This document shows, piece by piece, positions 33,967 through 43,733 of a DNA stretch of 64,000 nt (positions are counted from its first letter, which is position 1; the number at the start of each line of letters is the position of its first letter). The notes under the pieces were generated by a model. It was not told where the DNA came from, did not search any database, and saw only the letters and a list, made by a program, of their open reading frames with translations. The DNA is taken from NCBI GenBank assembly GCA_019459145.1, contig JAIBEK010000065.1:62001-126000 (forward strand), in the 5' to 3' direction. The stretch comes from Arenimonas sp. (GTDB lineage: Bacteria > Pseudomonadota > Alphaproteobacteria > Rhizobiales > Rhizobiaceae). A program made the translations under genes and the position numbers.

Positions 33967-34230
33967 TCAGGGTCGGGCCGGCGCGTTCTCGGCCGGCGAC
34001 GGGGCCTGTTCCTGAACCGGCTGGTTGGACGGGTTTTCCGGCGCGATCGAATTGCCCCACCACTCGGCCGGAATCCACACGAGCAAGGCAAGGACGATGC
34101 CCGCCAGCAGGACGATCAGGACGGGTCGCCCGCGAAAGCCCTGGCGGGCCTGCGTCGGGGTAACGGCTTCGGGCCGCATGCCCCGGGTGCGACGGTCGGT
34201 GGTGTCGGGCAGGTCAATTCGGCTGGTCAT
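33967..34230 (-). CDS. Small single-pass membrane protein, unknown
   Basis: An 87-residue protein with a cytoplasmic basic N-terminus, one hydrophobic helix (VLIVLLAGIVLALLVWIPAEWW) and a Pro/Glu/Gln-rich tail. The topology is likely N-in, C-out. A GAGAGATCC-type ribosome binding region precedes the start. Function unknown; no domain recognised. Confidence 0.65.
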   Translation of the reverse strand: MTSRIDLPDTTDRRTRGMRPEAVTPTQARQGFRGRPVLIVLLAGIVLALLVWIPAEWWGNSIAPENPSNQPVQEQAPSPAENAPARP

Positions 34231-34335
34231 GGATCTCTCCCTGTCGTGCTGAAATCGCGCGGCCTGGCTGTGCCGCAGTCTCAGGTCAAACGGAGGGACG
34301 GACTTATTGTTCCGAAGACAAGCGGCAAGACCGGG

Positions 34336-35298
34336 TCAATAGCCGGACAGGCGGTCGACGACATGCTCAAGTGCTTGGCCGGATTCCAACCGGTCGAGCT
34401 GGCGTTCGACGTGGCGGAACAGCGCGCCGACGTCGGAGGCGGCGGCGGCATGCGGGGTGATGACCACATTGGCGAAATCCCAGAGCGGGCTTTCCGACGC
34501 AAGCGGCTCCTTTTCGAAGACGTCGAGCGACGCTGCACCCAATACACCCGTTTCAAGCGCGGTGGCGATGTCGGCCTCGACCTGGCTTCCGCCACGGCCG
34601 GCATTGATGAAGACCGGCTTGCCGAGAGCCCCGCCCTGGCGCAGCCTGGCAAAAAGCGATGCATCGTAGAGGCCACGCGTCTCCGCCGTCAGCGGCAGGA
34701 GGCCGACGAGAATGTCGGTGCGCGACAGAAATGCGTCGAGGCCGGCGGCATCGAAGGTCTCGACGCCGTCGATCTGCTTTTGACGCCGCGACCAGCCGAT
34801 GACGTCGAAACCCATGACCTTCAGCTTGCGCACCGCATCCTGCCCCAACACGCCGAGCCCCATGACGCCGACGGTGACGTCGCGGGCTTCCGGCTGAGGC
34901 GAAATCTCGTGCCAGAGACGGTCGCGCTGCTGGCGGGCATAAGGAAGTGCTGCGCGCAGATGGGTGAGGCATTGCAGTACCACCCATTCGCTCATGCGGT
35001 CGGTGAGGCTGCGGTCGACGAAGCGCACGACGGGCAAGTCCGGCAATTCATAGGCGGAGAGGATATGGTCGACGCCGGCGCCGCCGGAGAAGATCACCTT
35101 CAGGTCGCCTGCACGCTCGAACAGCGCCGGGTCCGGCTTCCAGACAACGGCATAGGGCACGCCGGACAGATCCCGGCCCGCATTGGCCGGGTCGCCCATG
35201 TCGATCACCTCACGACCAGGAAAGGCCCCTTTCAACGCTTCGACGACGCCGCTGCGGGCGAATTTGAGGTCGATGACGACGGCATTCTGCTGGGGCAT
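34336..35298 (-). CDS. 2-hydroxyacid dehydrogenase (glyoxylate/hydroxypyruvate reductase A-like)
   Basis: A 320-residue D-isomer-specific 2-hydroxyacid dehydrogenase of the GhrA branch. The nucleotide motif is GVMGLGVLGQDA, followed by INAGRGG (active-site Arg) and VVITPHAAA with the catalytic His. GhrA reduces glyoxylate and hydroxypyruvate with NADPH. It lies 14 bases after yejF and may be cotranscribed with it. Confidence 0.9.
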   Translation of the reverse strand: MPQQNAVVIDLKFARSGVVEALKGAFPGREVIDMGDPANAGRDLSGVPYAVVWKPDPALFERAGDLKVIFSGGAGVDHILSAYELPDLPVVRFVDRSLTDRMSEWVVLQCLTHLRAALPYARQQRDRLWHEISPQPEARDVTVGVMGLGVLGQDAVRKLKVMGFDVIGWSRRQKQIDGVETFDAAGLDAFLSRTDILVGLLPLTAETRGLYDASLFARLRQGGALGKPVFINAGRGGSQVEADIATALETGVLGAASLDVFEKEPLASESPLWDFANVVITPHAAAASDVGALFRHVERQLDRLESGQALEHVVDRLSGY

Positions 35299-35311
35299 GA
35301 AGGAAAATCCG

Positions 35312-36940
35312 TTACTGGCTCACGCCGCCGATCTCGACGGCTTCGAGGTTGAAGGCGGCGGCCATCAGGGCGCGGGTATAGTCGGCCTTGGGAGCATTGA
35401 AGATCTCGGCCGCGGGTCCCTGCTCCACCACCTTGCCGGAGCGCATGACGATCACCTCGTTGGCGAGCGCTTTCACCACGCGCAGGTCGTGGCTGATGAA
35501 CAGGTAGGCGAGATCGTGCTTGCTCTGCAGATCGCGCAGCAGGTCGACCACCTGGGCCTGCACCGTCATGTCGAGCGCCGAGGTCGGCTCGTCCAGCATG
35601 ACGAAGCGGGGCTTCAGCACCATGGCGCGGGCGATCGCAATGCGCTGGCGCTGGCCGCCGGAGAATTCGTGCGGATAACGCCAGCGCGTCGCCGTATCGA
35701 GGCCGACCTCGTCGAGCGCCCAGCAGACCCGGTCGTCCCGCTGCGCGCCGGAAAGTTGCCGCTCATGTACCTTCAGCCCCTCGGCGATGATCTCACCCAC
35801 CGACATGCGCGGGCTCAAGGAGCCGAACGGGTCCTGGAAGACGATCTGCAGACGGTCGCGCAAGGGCCGCATCTCGGCGAAGGAATAGCCGTCAATGTCC
35901 TGGCCGATGAAGCTGATGCGCCCCTTGGACGAAATCAGCCTGGCGAGCGCCAGACCGAGCGTCGTCTTGCCCGAGCCGGATTCGCCGACGACGCCAAGCG
36001 TCTGCCCGGCGCGCAGCACCATATCGACCCCGTCGACCGCCTTCACGTGGTCGACGACCTTGCGCAGGAAGCCTGCCTTGATCGGGAACCAGACGCGGAT
36101 GTCGTCGCCCTGCATGACGACCGGCTTGGTCTCGTCCAGCGTTGGCGGTTCGCCGCGCGGCTCGGAGGCCAGAAGTTTCTTGGTGTAGTCGTGCTCCGGA
36201 TTGGTGAAGATCTCCTCGACCGGGCCGCTTTCGACGATCTTCCCTTTGGTCATGACGCAAACCTTGTCTGCGAACTTGCGCACGATGCCGAGGTCATGGG
36301 TGATGAACAGCATGGACATGCCGTGGTCGGACTTGAGCTGGCCCAGGAGATCGAGGATCTGGGCCTGGACCGTGACGTCCAGGGCTGTGGTCGGCTCGTC
36401 GGCGACCAGCAGCTTCGGCCGATTGGCGAGCGCCATGGCGATCATCACGCGCTGGCGCTGACCGCCCGAAAGCTCGTGCGGATAGGCGGAAAGGCGCTTT
36501 TCCGGATCGCGGATGCCGACTTGGCGCAGCAGTTCCAGCGTGCGTTCGCGCGCCGTTTCGCCGGTGATCGCCTGGTGCAGCGCCAGGATTTCGCCGATCT
36601 GCTTCTCGATGTCGTGGAGCGGATTGAGCGAGGTCATCGGCTCCTGGAAGATCATCGTGATGTCGTTGCCGCGCACCGCTCGCAGTTCACGCTCCGACGC
36701 CGTCATCAGGTCACGGCCCTCGAACAGGATCTGGCCAGACGGATGGCTGGCCGCCGGATAGGGCAGCAGCTTCAGGATCGAGGCGGCGGAAACCGACTTG
36801 CCCGAACCCGATTCGCCGACCAGCGCCACGACTTCGCCCGGCGCGATGTCGAAAGACACACGATCGACGGCGAGCGTCTCCTTGCCCCCCTGGTGGAAGG
36901 CGACCGAGAGATCGCGGACGGAGAGAAGCGGAGCGGTCAT
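35312..36940 (-). CDS. yejF: Microcin C/peptide ABC transporter ATPase YejF (double)
   Basis: A 542-residue protein holding two complete ATPase domains: Walker [11 protein letters not shown] and [11 protein letters not shown], signatures [15 protein letters not shown] and [15 protein letters not shown], Walker [13 protein letters not shown] and [12 protein letters not shown]. It energises YejABE, which imports oligopeptides and peptide-nucleotide antibiotics (microcin C, blasticidin). The start overlaps the PIN-toxin gene end by four bases, which is odd because the toxin gene separates it from yejE. Confidence 0.94.
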   Translation of the reverse strand: MTAPLLSVRDLSVAFHQGGKETLAVDRVSFDIAPGEVVALVGESGSGKSVSAASILKLLPYPAASHPSGQILFEGRDLMTASERELRAVRGNDITMIFQEPMTSLNPLHDIEKQIGEILALHQAITGETARERTLELLRQVGIRDPEKRLSAYPHELSGGQRQRVMIAMALANRPKLLVADEPTTALDVTVQAQILDLLGQLKSDHGMSMLFITHDLGIVRKFADKVCVMTKGKIVESGPVEEIFTNPEHDYTKKLLASEPRGEPPTLDETKPVVMQGDDIRVWFPIKAGFLRKVVDHVKAVDGVDMVLRAGQTLGVVGESGSGKTTLGLALARLISSKGRISFIGQDIDGYSFAEMRPLRDRLQIVFQDPFGSLSPRMSVGEIIAEGLKVHERQLSGAQRDDRVCWALDEVGLDTATRWRYPHEFSGGQRQRIAIARAMVLKPRFVMLDEPTSALDMTVQAQVVDLLRDLQSKHDLAYLFISHDLRVVKALANEVIVMRSGKVVEQGPAAEIFNAPKADYTRALMAAAFNLEAVEIGGVSQ

Positions 36941-37401
36941 GACTGGAGGCTTTCCAACAGGGATTTCAGCGTCGGCTCGTCCGGGCGCAGCATGCGAAGG
37001 GCAGGTACCGCCGTTTCACCGGCGACCGCAAGGCTGCTGTCTTCGGTCATGAAGTGGCTGCATCCGGTCGCCAAGGCCGTTGCTAGGTGGATGGCATCCG
37101 GTAGCCTCAGCCCTCTGCGCTCTGCGCGCAGCCCAGCGGCAGAAACGAAAACGGCCTTGGCCACCGGATAGGCATGCAGCCATTCGTTTTCCGAAAGAAC
37201 GTCGGAATAATAGCCAACCAACGCCCTTCTGCCATCACGCAGAGGCACGACAAGCAACTCGGAGATGGTCAACTCGCTGGTGACGAACATCTTGTCCGAA
37301 CGATCCAATCCGGTCGAGAAGAGGTCGCCCAATCGATCGCTCACGGCGTCGCGTCGCTCGAAGGCGGCAATGAAGATGTTCGTATCCAGATAAATCCGCA
37401 C
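36937..37401 (-). CDS. PIN-domain toxin (VapC-like)
   Basis: A 154-residue PIN-domain ribonuclease: IYLDTNIFIAAFE with the first catalytic Asp, SELTISELLV with the Glu and RLPDAIHLATAL with later Asp residues, ending FMTEDSSLAV. VapC-type toxins cut RNA unless bound by their antitoxin. The preceding small gene is the probable antitoxin, three bases upstream. It lies inside the yej operon between yejE and yejF. Confidence 0.88.
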   Translation of the reverse strand: MRIYLDTNIFIAAFERRDAVSDRLGDLFSTGLDRSDKMFVTSELTISELLVVPLRDGRRALVGYYSDVLSENEWLHAYPVAKAVFVSAAGLRAERRGLRLPDAIHLATALATGCSHFMTEDSSLAVAGETAVPALRMLRPDEPTLKSLLESLQS

Positions 37402-37404
37402 GCC

Positions 37405-37683
37405 TCAGTCGTCCCACTCGTCGCGCAGTTCGCGAATGCGCGCGACCCCCTCTTCGGCGCTGACGGACGGATGACCTTCCGCCTTGTAGCGGCGGATCAT
37501 TTCAAGGGTTTCCTCGATGGTCAGCGGCTTCGTGCGCGCCGAGCCCGGCAGCGCGAGCGTGTCGTGTGCCGGCTCGTTCTCGACCTCGATGACGACGCGC
37601 ACCGTCATATTGTCGTCCAGGCCTTGCCGCAGGTCGGCAGGCAGGTTCTCGACCGGATAGTGATCGCGCACGATCTTGTTCAT
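37405..37683 (-). CDS. Putative antitoxin of the PIN-toxin pair
   Basis: A 92-residue acidic protein, MNKIVRDHYPVENLPADLRQGL at the start and RIRELRDEWDD at the end, a C-terminal tail typical of antitoxins that wrap a PIN active site. The start has GAGGCG seven bases upstream; an earlier start at 37749 gives a non-conserved leader. The DNA-binding type is not obvious; a MazE/AbrB-like N-terminus is possible. Confidence 0.75.
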   Translation of the reverse strand: MNKIVRDHYPVENLPADLRQGLDDNMTVRVVIEVENEPAHDTLALPGSARTKPLTIEETLEMIRRYKAEGHPSVSAEEGVARIRELRDEWDD

Positions 37684-37750
37684 GACAGTCGCCTCATCGA
37701 AACGGAGGCCGCCATGGTGCCACAAAAGCGAGTGAAAGACGAACCGCATC

Positions 37751-38905
37751 TCATCGGAAGGTCTTCCTCGGGTCGAAGGCGTCGCGCACCGCCTCGCCGA
37801 CGAAGATCAGCAGCGACAGCATGATCGACATGGTGAAGAAGGCGGTCAGCCCGAGCCAGGGGGCCTGGAGATTACGCTTGCCCTGAGCAATCAGTTCGCC
37901 GAGCGAGGGTGAGCCCGGCGGCATGCCGAAGCCGAGGAAGTCGAGCGAGGTGAGCGTGGTGATCGAGCCCGACAGGATGAACGGCAGGAAGGTCAGCGTC
38001 GCCACCATGGCGTTCGGCAACAGGTGGCGGAACATGATCGTCCAGCTGCCGACGCCGAGCGCGCGGGCGGCATTGACATACTCGAAGTTTCGCGCGCGCA
38101 GGAACTCGGCGCGGACGATGCCGACGAAGCTGACCCATGAGAACAGCAGCATGATGCCAAGCAGCACGAAGAAGCCGGGCGGCAGGATGGCGGCGATGAT
38201 CAGCAGGATGTAGAGGACCGGCATGGACGACCAGATCTCGATGAAACGCTGCATCAGGAGGTCGGTCCAGCCGCCGAAATAGCCCTGGATCGCGCCGGCG
38301 GTAACGCCGACCAGCGCGGAGCAGATGGTGAGGATCAGGCCGAACAGGACGGAGATGCGGAAACCGTAGATCATCCGGGCCGCGACGTCGCGGGCCTGGT
38401 CGTCCGTGCCGAGCCAGTTGAGATTGCCGATCACGCAGTTCGGGTCGGCGTCCTTCAGAGGATAGGCGGAGCAGCGCTCCTGCCTGTCCATCAGCCAGAA
38501 GGGCGCTGTCGGGGCCGAATGGGGAATTTCCGAATTGACGGTCCGGTAGGAATAGCGGATTGGCGGCCACAGCATCCAGCCATTGGCGTTGATCTCGTCG
38601 GAGATGAAGGGCGAGCGATAGTCGGTGACCGCCAGGAAGCCGCCGAACTTTTCCTCCGGATAGTCGACGGCGACGGGAAACAGGATCTCGCCCTTGTAGG
38701 AGGCGATCAGCGGCCGGTCATTGGCGATCAGTTCGGCAAACAGCGAGAGCACGAAGAGCACCATGAACAGCCAGAACGACCAGTAGCCACGCTTGTTGGC
38801 CCTGAAATTTTCCAGCCGCCGCTTGTTGGTCGGCGAGAACCACGGCTTCCTGACCGGGGCCGGGGCATCGGTGCGGGCGAGGTCGAGCGAGGTCATGTCA
38901 GACAT
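37751..38905 (-). CDS. yejE: Microcin C/peptide ABC transporter permease YejE
   Basis: A 384-residue permease with the extended N-terminal region of YejE (KRRLENFRANKRGYWSFWLF, first helix near 40-60), a large periplasmic loop including NLNWLGTDDQARDVAARMIYGF, and five C-terminal helices of the OppC type. Its start overlaps the end of yejB by eight bases. Confidence 0.93.
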   Translation of the reverse strand: MSDMTSLDLARTDAPAPVRKPWFSPTNKRRLENFRANKRGYWSFWLFMVLFVLSLFAELIANDRPLIASYKGEILFPVAVDYPEEKFGGFLAVTDYRSPFISDEINANGWMLWPPIRYSYRTVNSEIPHSAPTAPFWLMDRQERCSAYPLKDADPNCVIGNLNWLGTDDQARDVAARMIYGFRISVLFGLILTICSALVGVTAGAIQGYFGGWTDLLMQRFIEIWSSMPVLYILLIIAAILPPGFFVLLGIMLLFSWVSFVGIVRAEFLRARNFEYVNAARALGVGSWTIMFRHLLPNAMVATLTFLPFILSGSITTLTSLDFLGFGMPPGSPSLGELIAQGKRNLQAPWLGLTAFFTMSIMLSLLIFVGEAVRDAFDPRKTFR

Positions 38906-39992
38906 CCCTCCGCTCGAAATCGATGCGCGGATCGATCCAGGTGTAGATCAGGTCGGAAACCAGGCTAACGACAAGACCCATGAGCGAGAAGATGTAGAGA
39001 GTAGCAAAGACGATCGGATAATCGCGGTTGACGACGGCGAGATAGCCGAGGCGGCCGAGGCCATCGAGCGAGAAGATGTTCTCGATCAACAGCGAGCCGG
39101 TGAAGAAGGCCGAAATGAAGGCGCCGGGAATGCCGGCGATCACGATCAGCATGGCATTGCGGAAGACATGGCCGTAGAGAACCTGGCGCTCGCCGAGCCC
39201 CTTGGCGCGGGCCGTGACCACATACTGCTTCTTGATCTCGTCGATGAAGGAGTTCTTGGTCAGCAGCGTGGTGGTGGCGAAGGCGGAGAGCAGCAGGGCC
39301 GTCAGCGGCAGGGCGAGGTGCCAGAAATAGTCGAGGATCTTCTGCCACCAGGAAAGCTCGGCGAAATTGTCGGAGACGAGGCCGCGCAGCGGAAACCAGT
39401 CGAAGAAGGAGCCGCCGGCAAACAGCACGATCAGCAGGATGCCGAACAGGAAGCTCGGCACGGCATAGCCGATGACGATGACGCCCGACGTCCAGACATC
39501 GAAGGGCGAACCGTCCTCCACCGCCTTCTTGATGCCGAGCGGAATGGAGATGGCGTAGGAGATCAGCAGGATCCAGACGCCGAGCGAGATCGACACCGGC
39601 ATTTTCTCGACGATCAGGTCGATGACGCTGGTGTTGCGGAAGAAGCTCTCGCCGAAATCGAAGCGGATATAGTTCCACATCATCTCGAGGAAGCGGGTGA
39701 GCGGCGGCTTGTCGAAGCCGAACTGCTTTTCCAGCTTGGCGATCAGTTCCGGATCGAGCCCCTGCGCGCCGCGATATTTGGCGCTCGTCTCGTCGCCGCC
39801 GAACTGTTGGTTCAGCATGTCGCCGCCACCCGAGAGACGTTGGTCGGCCCCGTCGCCCTGGCCGCTCAACTGGGCGATCACCTGCTCGACCGGGCCGCCG
39901 GGGGCGAACTGGATGACGAGGAAGGAAATCGCCATGATGCCGACAATGGTCGGGACCATCAGCAGCAGGCGCCTGAGGATATAGGCGCCCAT
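38898..39992 (-). CDS. yejB: Microcin C/peptide ABC transporter permease YejB
   Basis: A 364-residue DppB/OppB-type permease: MGAYILRRLLLMVPTIVGIMAISFL first helix, FAPGGPVEQV, and the EAA loop VTARAKGLGERQVLYGHVFRNA near the C-terminus. It is the first membrane gene after yejA, separated by 139 bases. Confidence 0.94.
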   Translation of the reverse strand: MGAYILRRLLLMVPTIVGIMAISFLVIQFAPGGPVEQVIAQLSGQGDGADQRLSGGGDMLNQQFGGDETSAKYRGAQGLDPELIAKLEKQFGFDKPPLTRFLEMMWNYIRFDFGESFFRNTSVIDLIVEKMPVSISLGVWILLISYAISIPLGIKKAVEDGSPFDVWTSGVIVIGYAVPSFLFGILLIVLFAGGSFFDWFPLRGLVSDNFAELSWWQKILDYFWHLALPLTALLLSAFATTTLLTKNSFIDEIKKQYVVTARAKGLGERQVLYGHVFRNAMLIVIAGIPGAFISAFFTGSLLIENIFSLDGLGRLGYLAVVNRDYPIVFATLYIFSLMGLVVSLVSDLIYTWIDPRIDFERRDV

Positions 39993-40131
39993 CAGGCAGT
40001 CGCTCCCGTCAGAGGCGCGCGCGCTCCAACCATGGCCGTCCTAGCTTCGATCAATCCGCTGATCCCTTCCGGTGACACCGATTCGTTCCTGCCATTCCTA
40101 GCCGCTCGCGGCGCGGGCGCAAAGCCCGGCC

Positions 40132-41964
40132 TTATTGGGCCGCCGATTTCGACCACCAGACGGCGGGAAAGCCGATCGCATAGGTCGGCAATTCGGCCGG
40201 ATGGTCGAACTTGTCCCAGTAGGCGATGCGGGCGGTGCTTCCATAATAGAGCGGCACGACATAGTCATGGGCGAGCAACACGCGATCGAGCGCCCGGGTC
40301 GCGGCGACGAGATCCTCGCGGCCCTTGGCGAAAATCACCTTGTCGATCAGCGCGTCGATACCCGGATCGGCAATGCCGGCATAATTTCGCGAGCCCTGGC
40401 GGTCCTTTGATACCGAGCCCCAATAGTCACGCTGTTCATTGCCGGGATTGAGCGTCTGGGCCCAGACCACCCAGGTCAAATCATAGTCGAAGCTTCGGGC
40501 GCGGTTGGCATATTGCGCGTCGTCGACCGTGCGCACGCGCGCCTCGATGCCGATCTTGCGCAGGACCTCGCTATAGGGCACCGCGACCAATTCCAGCATG
40601 GGATTGGACAGGAGGATCTCGAAGCCGAGCGGTGTACCGGCTGCGGCATTTACCATGCGACCGCCCTTAATTTCATATCCCGCGTCCTTCAGCAGCCCGA
40701 CCGCTTTGCGCAGGTTTTCGCGTTGCGCCTGGGGCGAGCCCCCGACGGGATTGGAATAGGGCTCGGTGAAGACCCCGGCCGGTACCTTGTCCTTGATCTC
40801 GTTGAGGATTTCCAGCTCTCGGCCCTCCGGCAAGCCGCGCGAGGCGAGTTCCGTGCCGAAGAAGTAGCTGTCGACGCGCTTATAGGCGCCATAGAAGACG
40901 GTGCGGTTCATCTCTTCGAAATCGAGCGCGTAGTTGAGCGCTTCGCGCACCCGCTGGTCCTTGAAGATTTCCCGCCGCATGTTCGGCACCAGTGCCTGCA
41001 TGATGCCGGTGGCGCGATAGGGATTGGGCAATTCCTCGCGCTTGACCCGTCCGTCCTTTACCGCCGGAAAGTCGTAGGATGTCGCCCAGCGCGCCGCCTT
41101 GGTCTCCATCCAGTAGTCGAAATTGCCGGAGCGGAAGGCCTCGAACTGGACGTCGAGGTCGCCGAACATGGTGTAGCCGATGGTGGCGAAATTGTTCTGG
41201 CCGACATTGACGTTGAGGTCCTTGCCCCAATAGTCCTCTCGCAATTCGTAGCGGATTGTCGCGCCGGCCTTGAAATCGGCGATCCTGTAGGGTCCCGACC
41301 CCATGACCGGCTCGAGCGTCGTGCGGTTGATGTCGCGCGGTTGGCCATCGGGACCCGTCCCCTCCCACCAATGCCTCGGCAGGATCTGGAACTGGCCGAG
41401 GATCATCGGAAGTTCATGATTGTTCTTCTCGTCGAATCGGAAGGTAACGTCGCGCTCGCCAGTCTTCTCCACCGCGACCACGTGGCGGTAGTAGCTCACA
41501 TAGAGCGGATTGAGTTCCTTGGACTTTTCGAAGCTGAAGATCACGTCGTCCGGCGTGACCGATTTGCCATCGGCCCATTTCGCCTCGGCGCGCAGGCGGA
41601 AGGTCGCCGACGACACGTCCTCGGGATAAGAGACGCCCTCGGCGAGCAGGCCGTAAGAAGCCGAGATCTCGTCTTCGGCATCCTTCATCAGCGTGTCGAA
41701 CACCAGGCCGAGGCCGGGGGCGGCCTCTCCCTTTTCGAGGATCGGATTGAAGGTGTCGTAGGTGCCGGTTGCGGCGAGCTTGAGGTCGCCGCCCTTGGGT
41801 GCTTTTGGATTGACGTAGTCGAAATGCGGAAAATCGACGGGGTACTTGACCTCACCGGAGAGGGCCACGCCGTGGCGCAGGGGTTCGGCGGACTCTGCCG
41901 GCGCACCCATCACCATCGCCAGGAAAGACAGGAGCGCCCCTATCCGAACTTTCGCCAACCCCAT
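40132..41964 (-). CDS. yejA: Peptide/microcin C ABC transporter substrate-binding protein YejA-like
   Basis: A 610-residue periplasmic binding protein (SBP_bac_5): signal peptide MGLAKVRIGALLSFLAMVMG with cleavage near AESA, then FPHFDYVNPKAPKGGDLKL and EAKWADGKSVTPDDVIFSFE. The frame is open 107 codons further up, but the ATG with GAGGGG upstream and the signal peptide decides this start. The length fits YejA. Confidence 0.93.
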   Translation of the reverse strand: MGLAKVRIGALLSFLAMVMGAPAESAEPLRHGVALSGEVKYPVDFPHFDYVNPKAPKGGDLKLAATGTYDTFNPILEKGEAAPGLGLVFDTLMKDAEDEISASYGLLAEGVSYPEDVSSATFRLRAEAKWADGKSVTPDDVIFSFEKSKELNPLYVSYYRHVVAVEKTGERDVTFRFDEKNNHELPMILGQFQILPRHWWEGTGPDGQPRDINRTTLEPVMGSGPYRIADFKAGATIRYELREDYWGKDLNVNVGQNNFATIGYTMFGDLDVQFEAFRSGNFDYWMETKAARWATSYDFPAVKDGRVKREELPNPYRATGIMQALVPNMRREIFKDQRVREALNYALDFEEMNRTVFYGAYKRVDSYFFGTELASRGLPEGRELEILNEIKDKVPAGVFTEPYSNPVGGSPQAQRENLRKAVGLLKDAGYEIKGGRMVNAAAGTPLGFEILLSNPMLELVAVPYSEVLRKIGIEARVRTVDDAQYANRARSFDYDLTWVVWAQTLNPGNEQRDYWGSVSKDRQGSRNYAGIADPGIDALIDKVIFAKGREDLVAATRALDRVLLAHDYVVPLYYGSTARIAYWDKFDHPAELPTYAIGFPAVWWSKSAAQ

Positions 41965-42154
41965 GCAAATCACCCCTCGTTCTTTATGGATTGTCTGAAC
42001 AATAAGCCAAACAGCGGCAAAAAACAGACCGGGTGTGGCGAAGACGCGCGGACTGCGCTTGCAAAACACGGATTCACCAAAATCCCGTTCCAGAGTATCG
42101 TCATGGCAAATCACCCGGACGAGACGGGTGATCCTTGAGGCGGCGGAAGACGGC

Positions 42155-43228
42155 ATGACGATGATGATGCGTGGACGGTTGAACACCGTGGCGAAGGGGC
42201 TGGCGTTGGCGGCAGGGCTTGTCGCGGCGATGAGCGGCGGAGCATCGGCGGAAAGCCGGCCGGCCAAGGAACTGTTCGGCGGCATGAAACTGCCGGCGCG
42301 GGCGGCACCGGCCGCTTACGGCTCCTATGCCAAGGGGTGCATCGCCGGCGCGGTCGCCATTCCGGTGGACGGGCCCAACTGGCAGGCGATGCGCCTTTCA
42401 CGCAACAGGCGCTGGGGCCATCCGCAGATGATCGCGCTTATCGAACAACTGTCGAAGGATGCGCCGAGCATCGGCTGGCCGGGCATCCTGATCGGCGACG
42501 TGTCGCAGCCGCGTGGCGGGCCGATGCTCTCCGGCCACGCCTCGCACCAGATCGGCCTCGACGCCGATATCTGGCTGACGCCGATGCCGGACCGGCGAAT
42601 GTCGGCGAAGGAGCGCGAAGACCTACCCTTCACCTCGATGCTGAAGGAGAACAAGTTTCTCACCGTCAACGACAGGGTCTGGACACCGGCCCATGCCCGA
42701 CTGATCATGCTGGCGGCGAGCTACCCGCAGGTCGAGCGCATCTTCGTCAATCCGGCGATCAAGAAGAAGCTGTGCGACACCTGGACGGGCGACCGTTCGG
42801 CGCTCGGCAAGGTCCGGCCGATCTATGGCCACGACGCGCATTTCCATATCCGTATCGGATGCCCGCAAGGGACCGCGGGCTGCAAGCCGCAAGCGGCTGT
42901 CGGCCCCGGTGACGGCTGCGACAAGTCGCTCGCCTGGTGGTTCACCGACGAGCCCTGGGCCAAGCCGAAGAAGGACCCGAACGCCAAGCCGCCGAAGCCG
43001 CCGCGACCGATGCAACTGTCCGACCTGCCGAAGGCCTGCTCCGTCGTGTTGCAGGCGCCCTCGCCCGAGAGCGAAATGGCGGCAACATACGGCGGCGGCG
43101 CCTTGTCTGTCTCCGCGCTGGCCGCCGCCCCGGTGAGCCCGAACGACGCCGTTCCCGCCATCGCCGCGCAGATGCCCGACGTGCCGGACGTCGTTCCGAT
43201 CCCGCTTCCGCGTCCCGCCGGCTATTGA
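42155..43228 (+). CDS. mepA: Penicillin-insensitive murein endopeptidase
   Basis: A 357-residue exported metallopeptidase (peptidase M74). Signal peptide of about 30 residues ending near ASA. Zinc ligands fit SGHASHQIGLDADIW (His and Asp) and YGHDAHFHIRIGC (HxH). It cleaves the D-Ala-meso-diaminopimelate cross-links of peptidoglycan in the periplasm. A Pro-rich stretch (AKPPKPPRP) and a tail of about 60 residues extend beyond the E. coli enzyme. It is divergent from yejA. Confidence 0.93.
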   Translation: MTMMMRGRLNTVAKGLALAAGLVAAMSGGASAESRPAKELFGGMKLPARAAPAAYGSYAKGCIAGAVAIPVDGPNWQAMRLSRNRRWGHPQMIALIEQLSKDAPSIGWPGILIGDVSQPRGGPMLSGHASHQIGLDADIWLTPMPDRRMSAKEREDLPFTSMLKENKFLTVNDRVWTPAHARLIMLAASYPQVERIFVNPAIKKKLCDTWTGDRSALGKVRPIYGHDAHFHIRIGCPQGTAGCKPQAAVGPGDGCDKSLAWWFTDEPWAKPKKDPNAKPPKPPRPMQLSDLPKACSVVLQAPSPESEMAATYGGGALSVSALAAAPVSPNDAVPAIAAQMPDVPDVVPIPLPRPAGY

Positions 43229-43312
43229 CGTCGGAGACGCGGGGCCGACAGGCTTTTCAAGCGATGAATCCTGGATTAGAAGACGATCAAATCGATTTAA
43301 ATCCGACCGGGA

Positions 43313-43693
43313 ATGACCATGACCCGATGTATCGCTCTGATTGCGCATGACCAGAAGAAGGACGACATGGCGGATTTCGCCGATCGTCACCAGTCGGTCC
43401 TGGCGCACTGGCGGATCGTCGCCACCGGCACGACCGGCGGCCGGATCCAGGCGACCTGCCCGAACCTCGACGTCACCCGGCTGAAAAGCGGGCCGCTCGG
43501 CGGCGACCAGCAGATCGGCGCGATGATCGCCACCGGCGAGGTCGACATGCTGATTTTCTTCGTCGATCCTTTGACATCCATGCCGCATGATGTCGATGTG
43601 AAAGCCTTGATGCGACTGGCGACAGTCTACGACATTCCGATGGCGCTCAACCGCGCCACCGCCGAAATCCTGATGACCACCCACGCCCCTTAA
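43313..43693 (+). CDS. mgsA: Methylglyoxal synthase
   Basis: A 126-residue enzyme that removes phosphate from dihydroxyacetone phosphate to give methylglyoxal. It has [33 protein letters not shown] and [18 protein letters not shown], which include the catalytic Asp and the phosphate-binding Gly-rich loop. It is shorter at the C-terminus than E. coli MgsA, as is common in alphaproteobacteria. The second ATG (43319) is an equally good start. Confidence 0.94.
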   Translation: MTMTRCIALIAHDQKKDDMADFADRHQSVLAHWRIVATGTTGGRIQATCPNLDVTRLKSGPLGGDQQIGAMIATGEVDMLIFFVDPLTSMPHDVDVKALMRLATVYDIPMALNRATAEILMTTHAP

Positions 43694-43733
43694 CCGACCT
43701 GCCCCGCCGCCGCGGCCCGAAACGGAACCGGAC

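Noticed and set aside
35183-37171. 662-codon open frame opposite yejF and the PIN toxin
   Set aside because: Shadow of the repeated ATPase domains in GC-rich sequence; no recognisable protein features.
40132-42285. Start of yejA at 42285 (717 residues)
   Set aside because: The first 107 codons overlap the divergent mepA region and lack a signal peptide; the ATG at 41964 has GAGGGG and a proper signal sequence.
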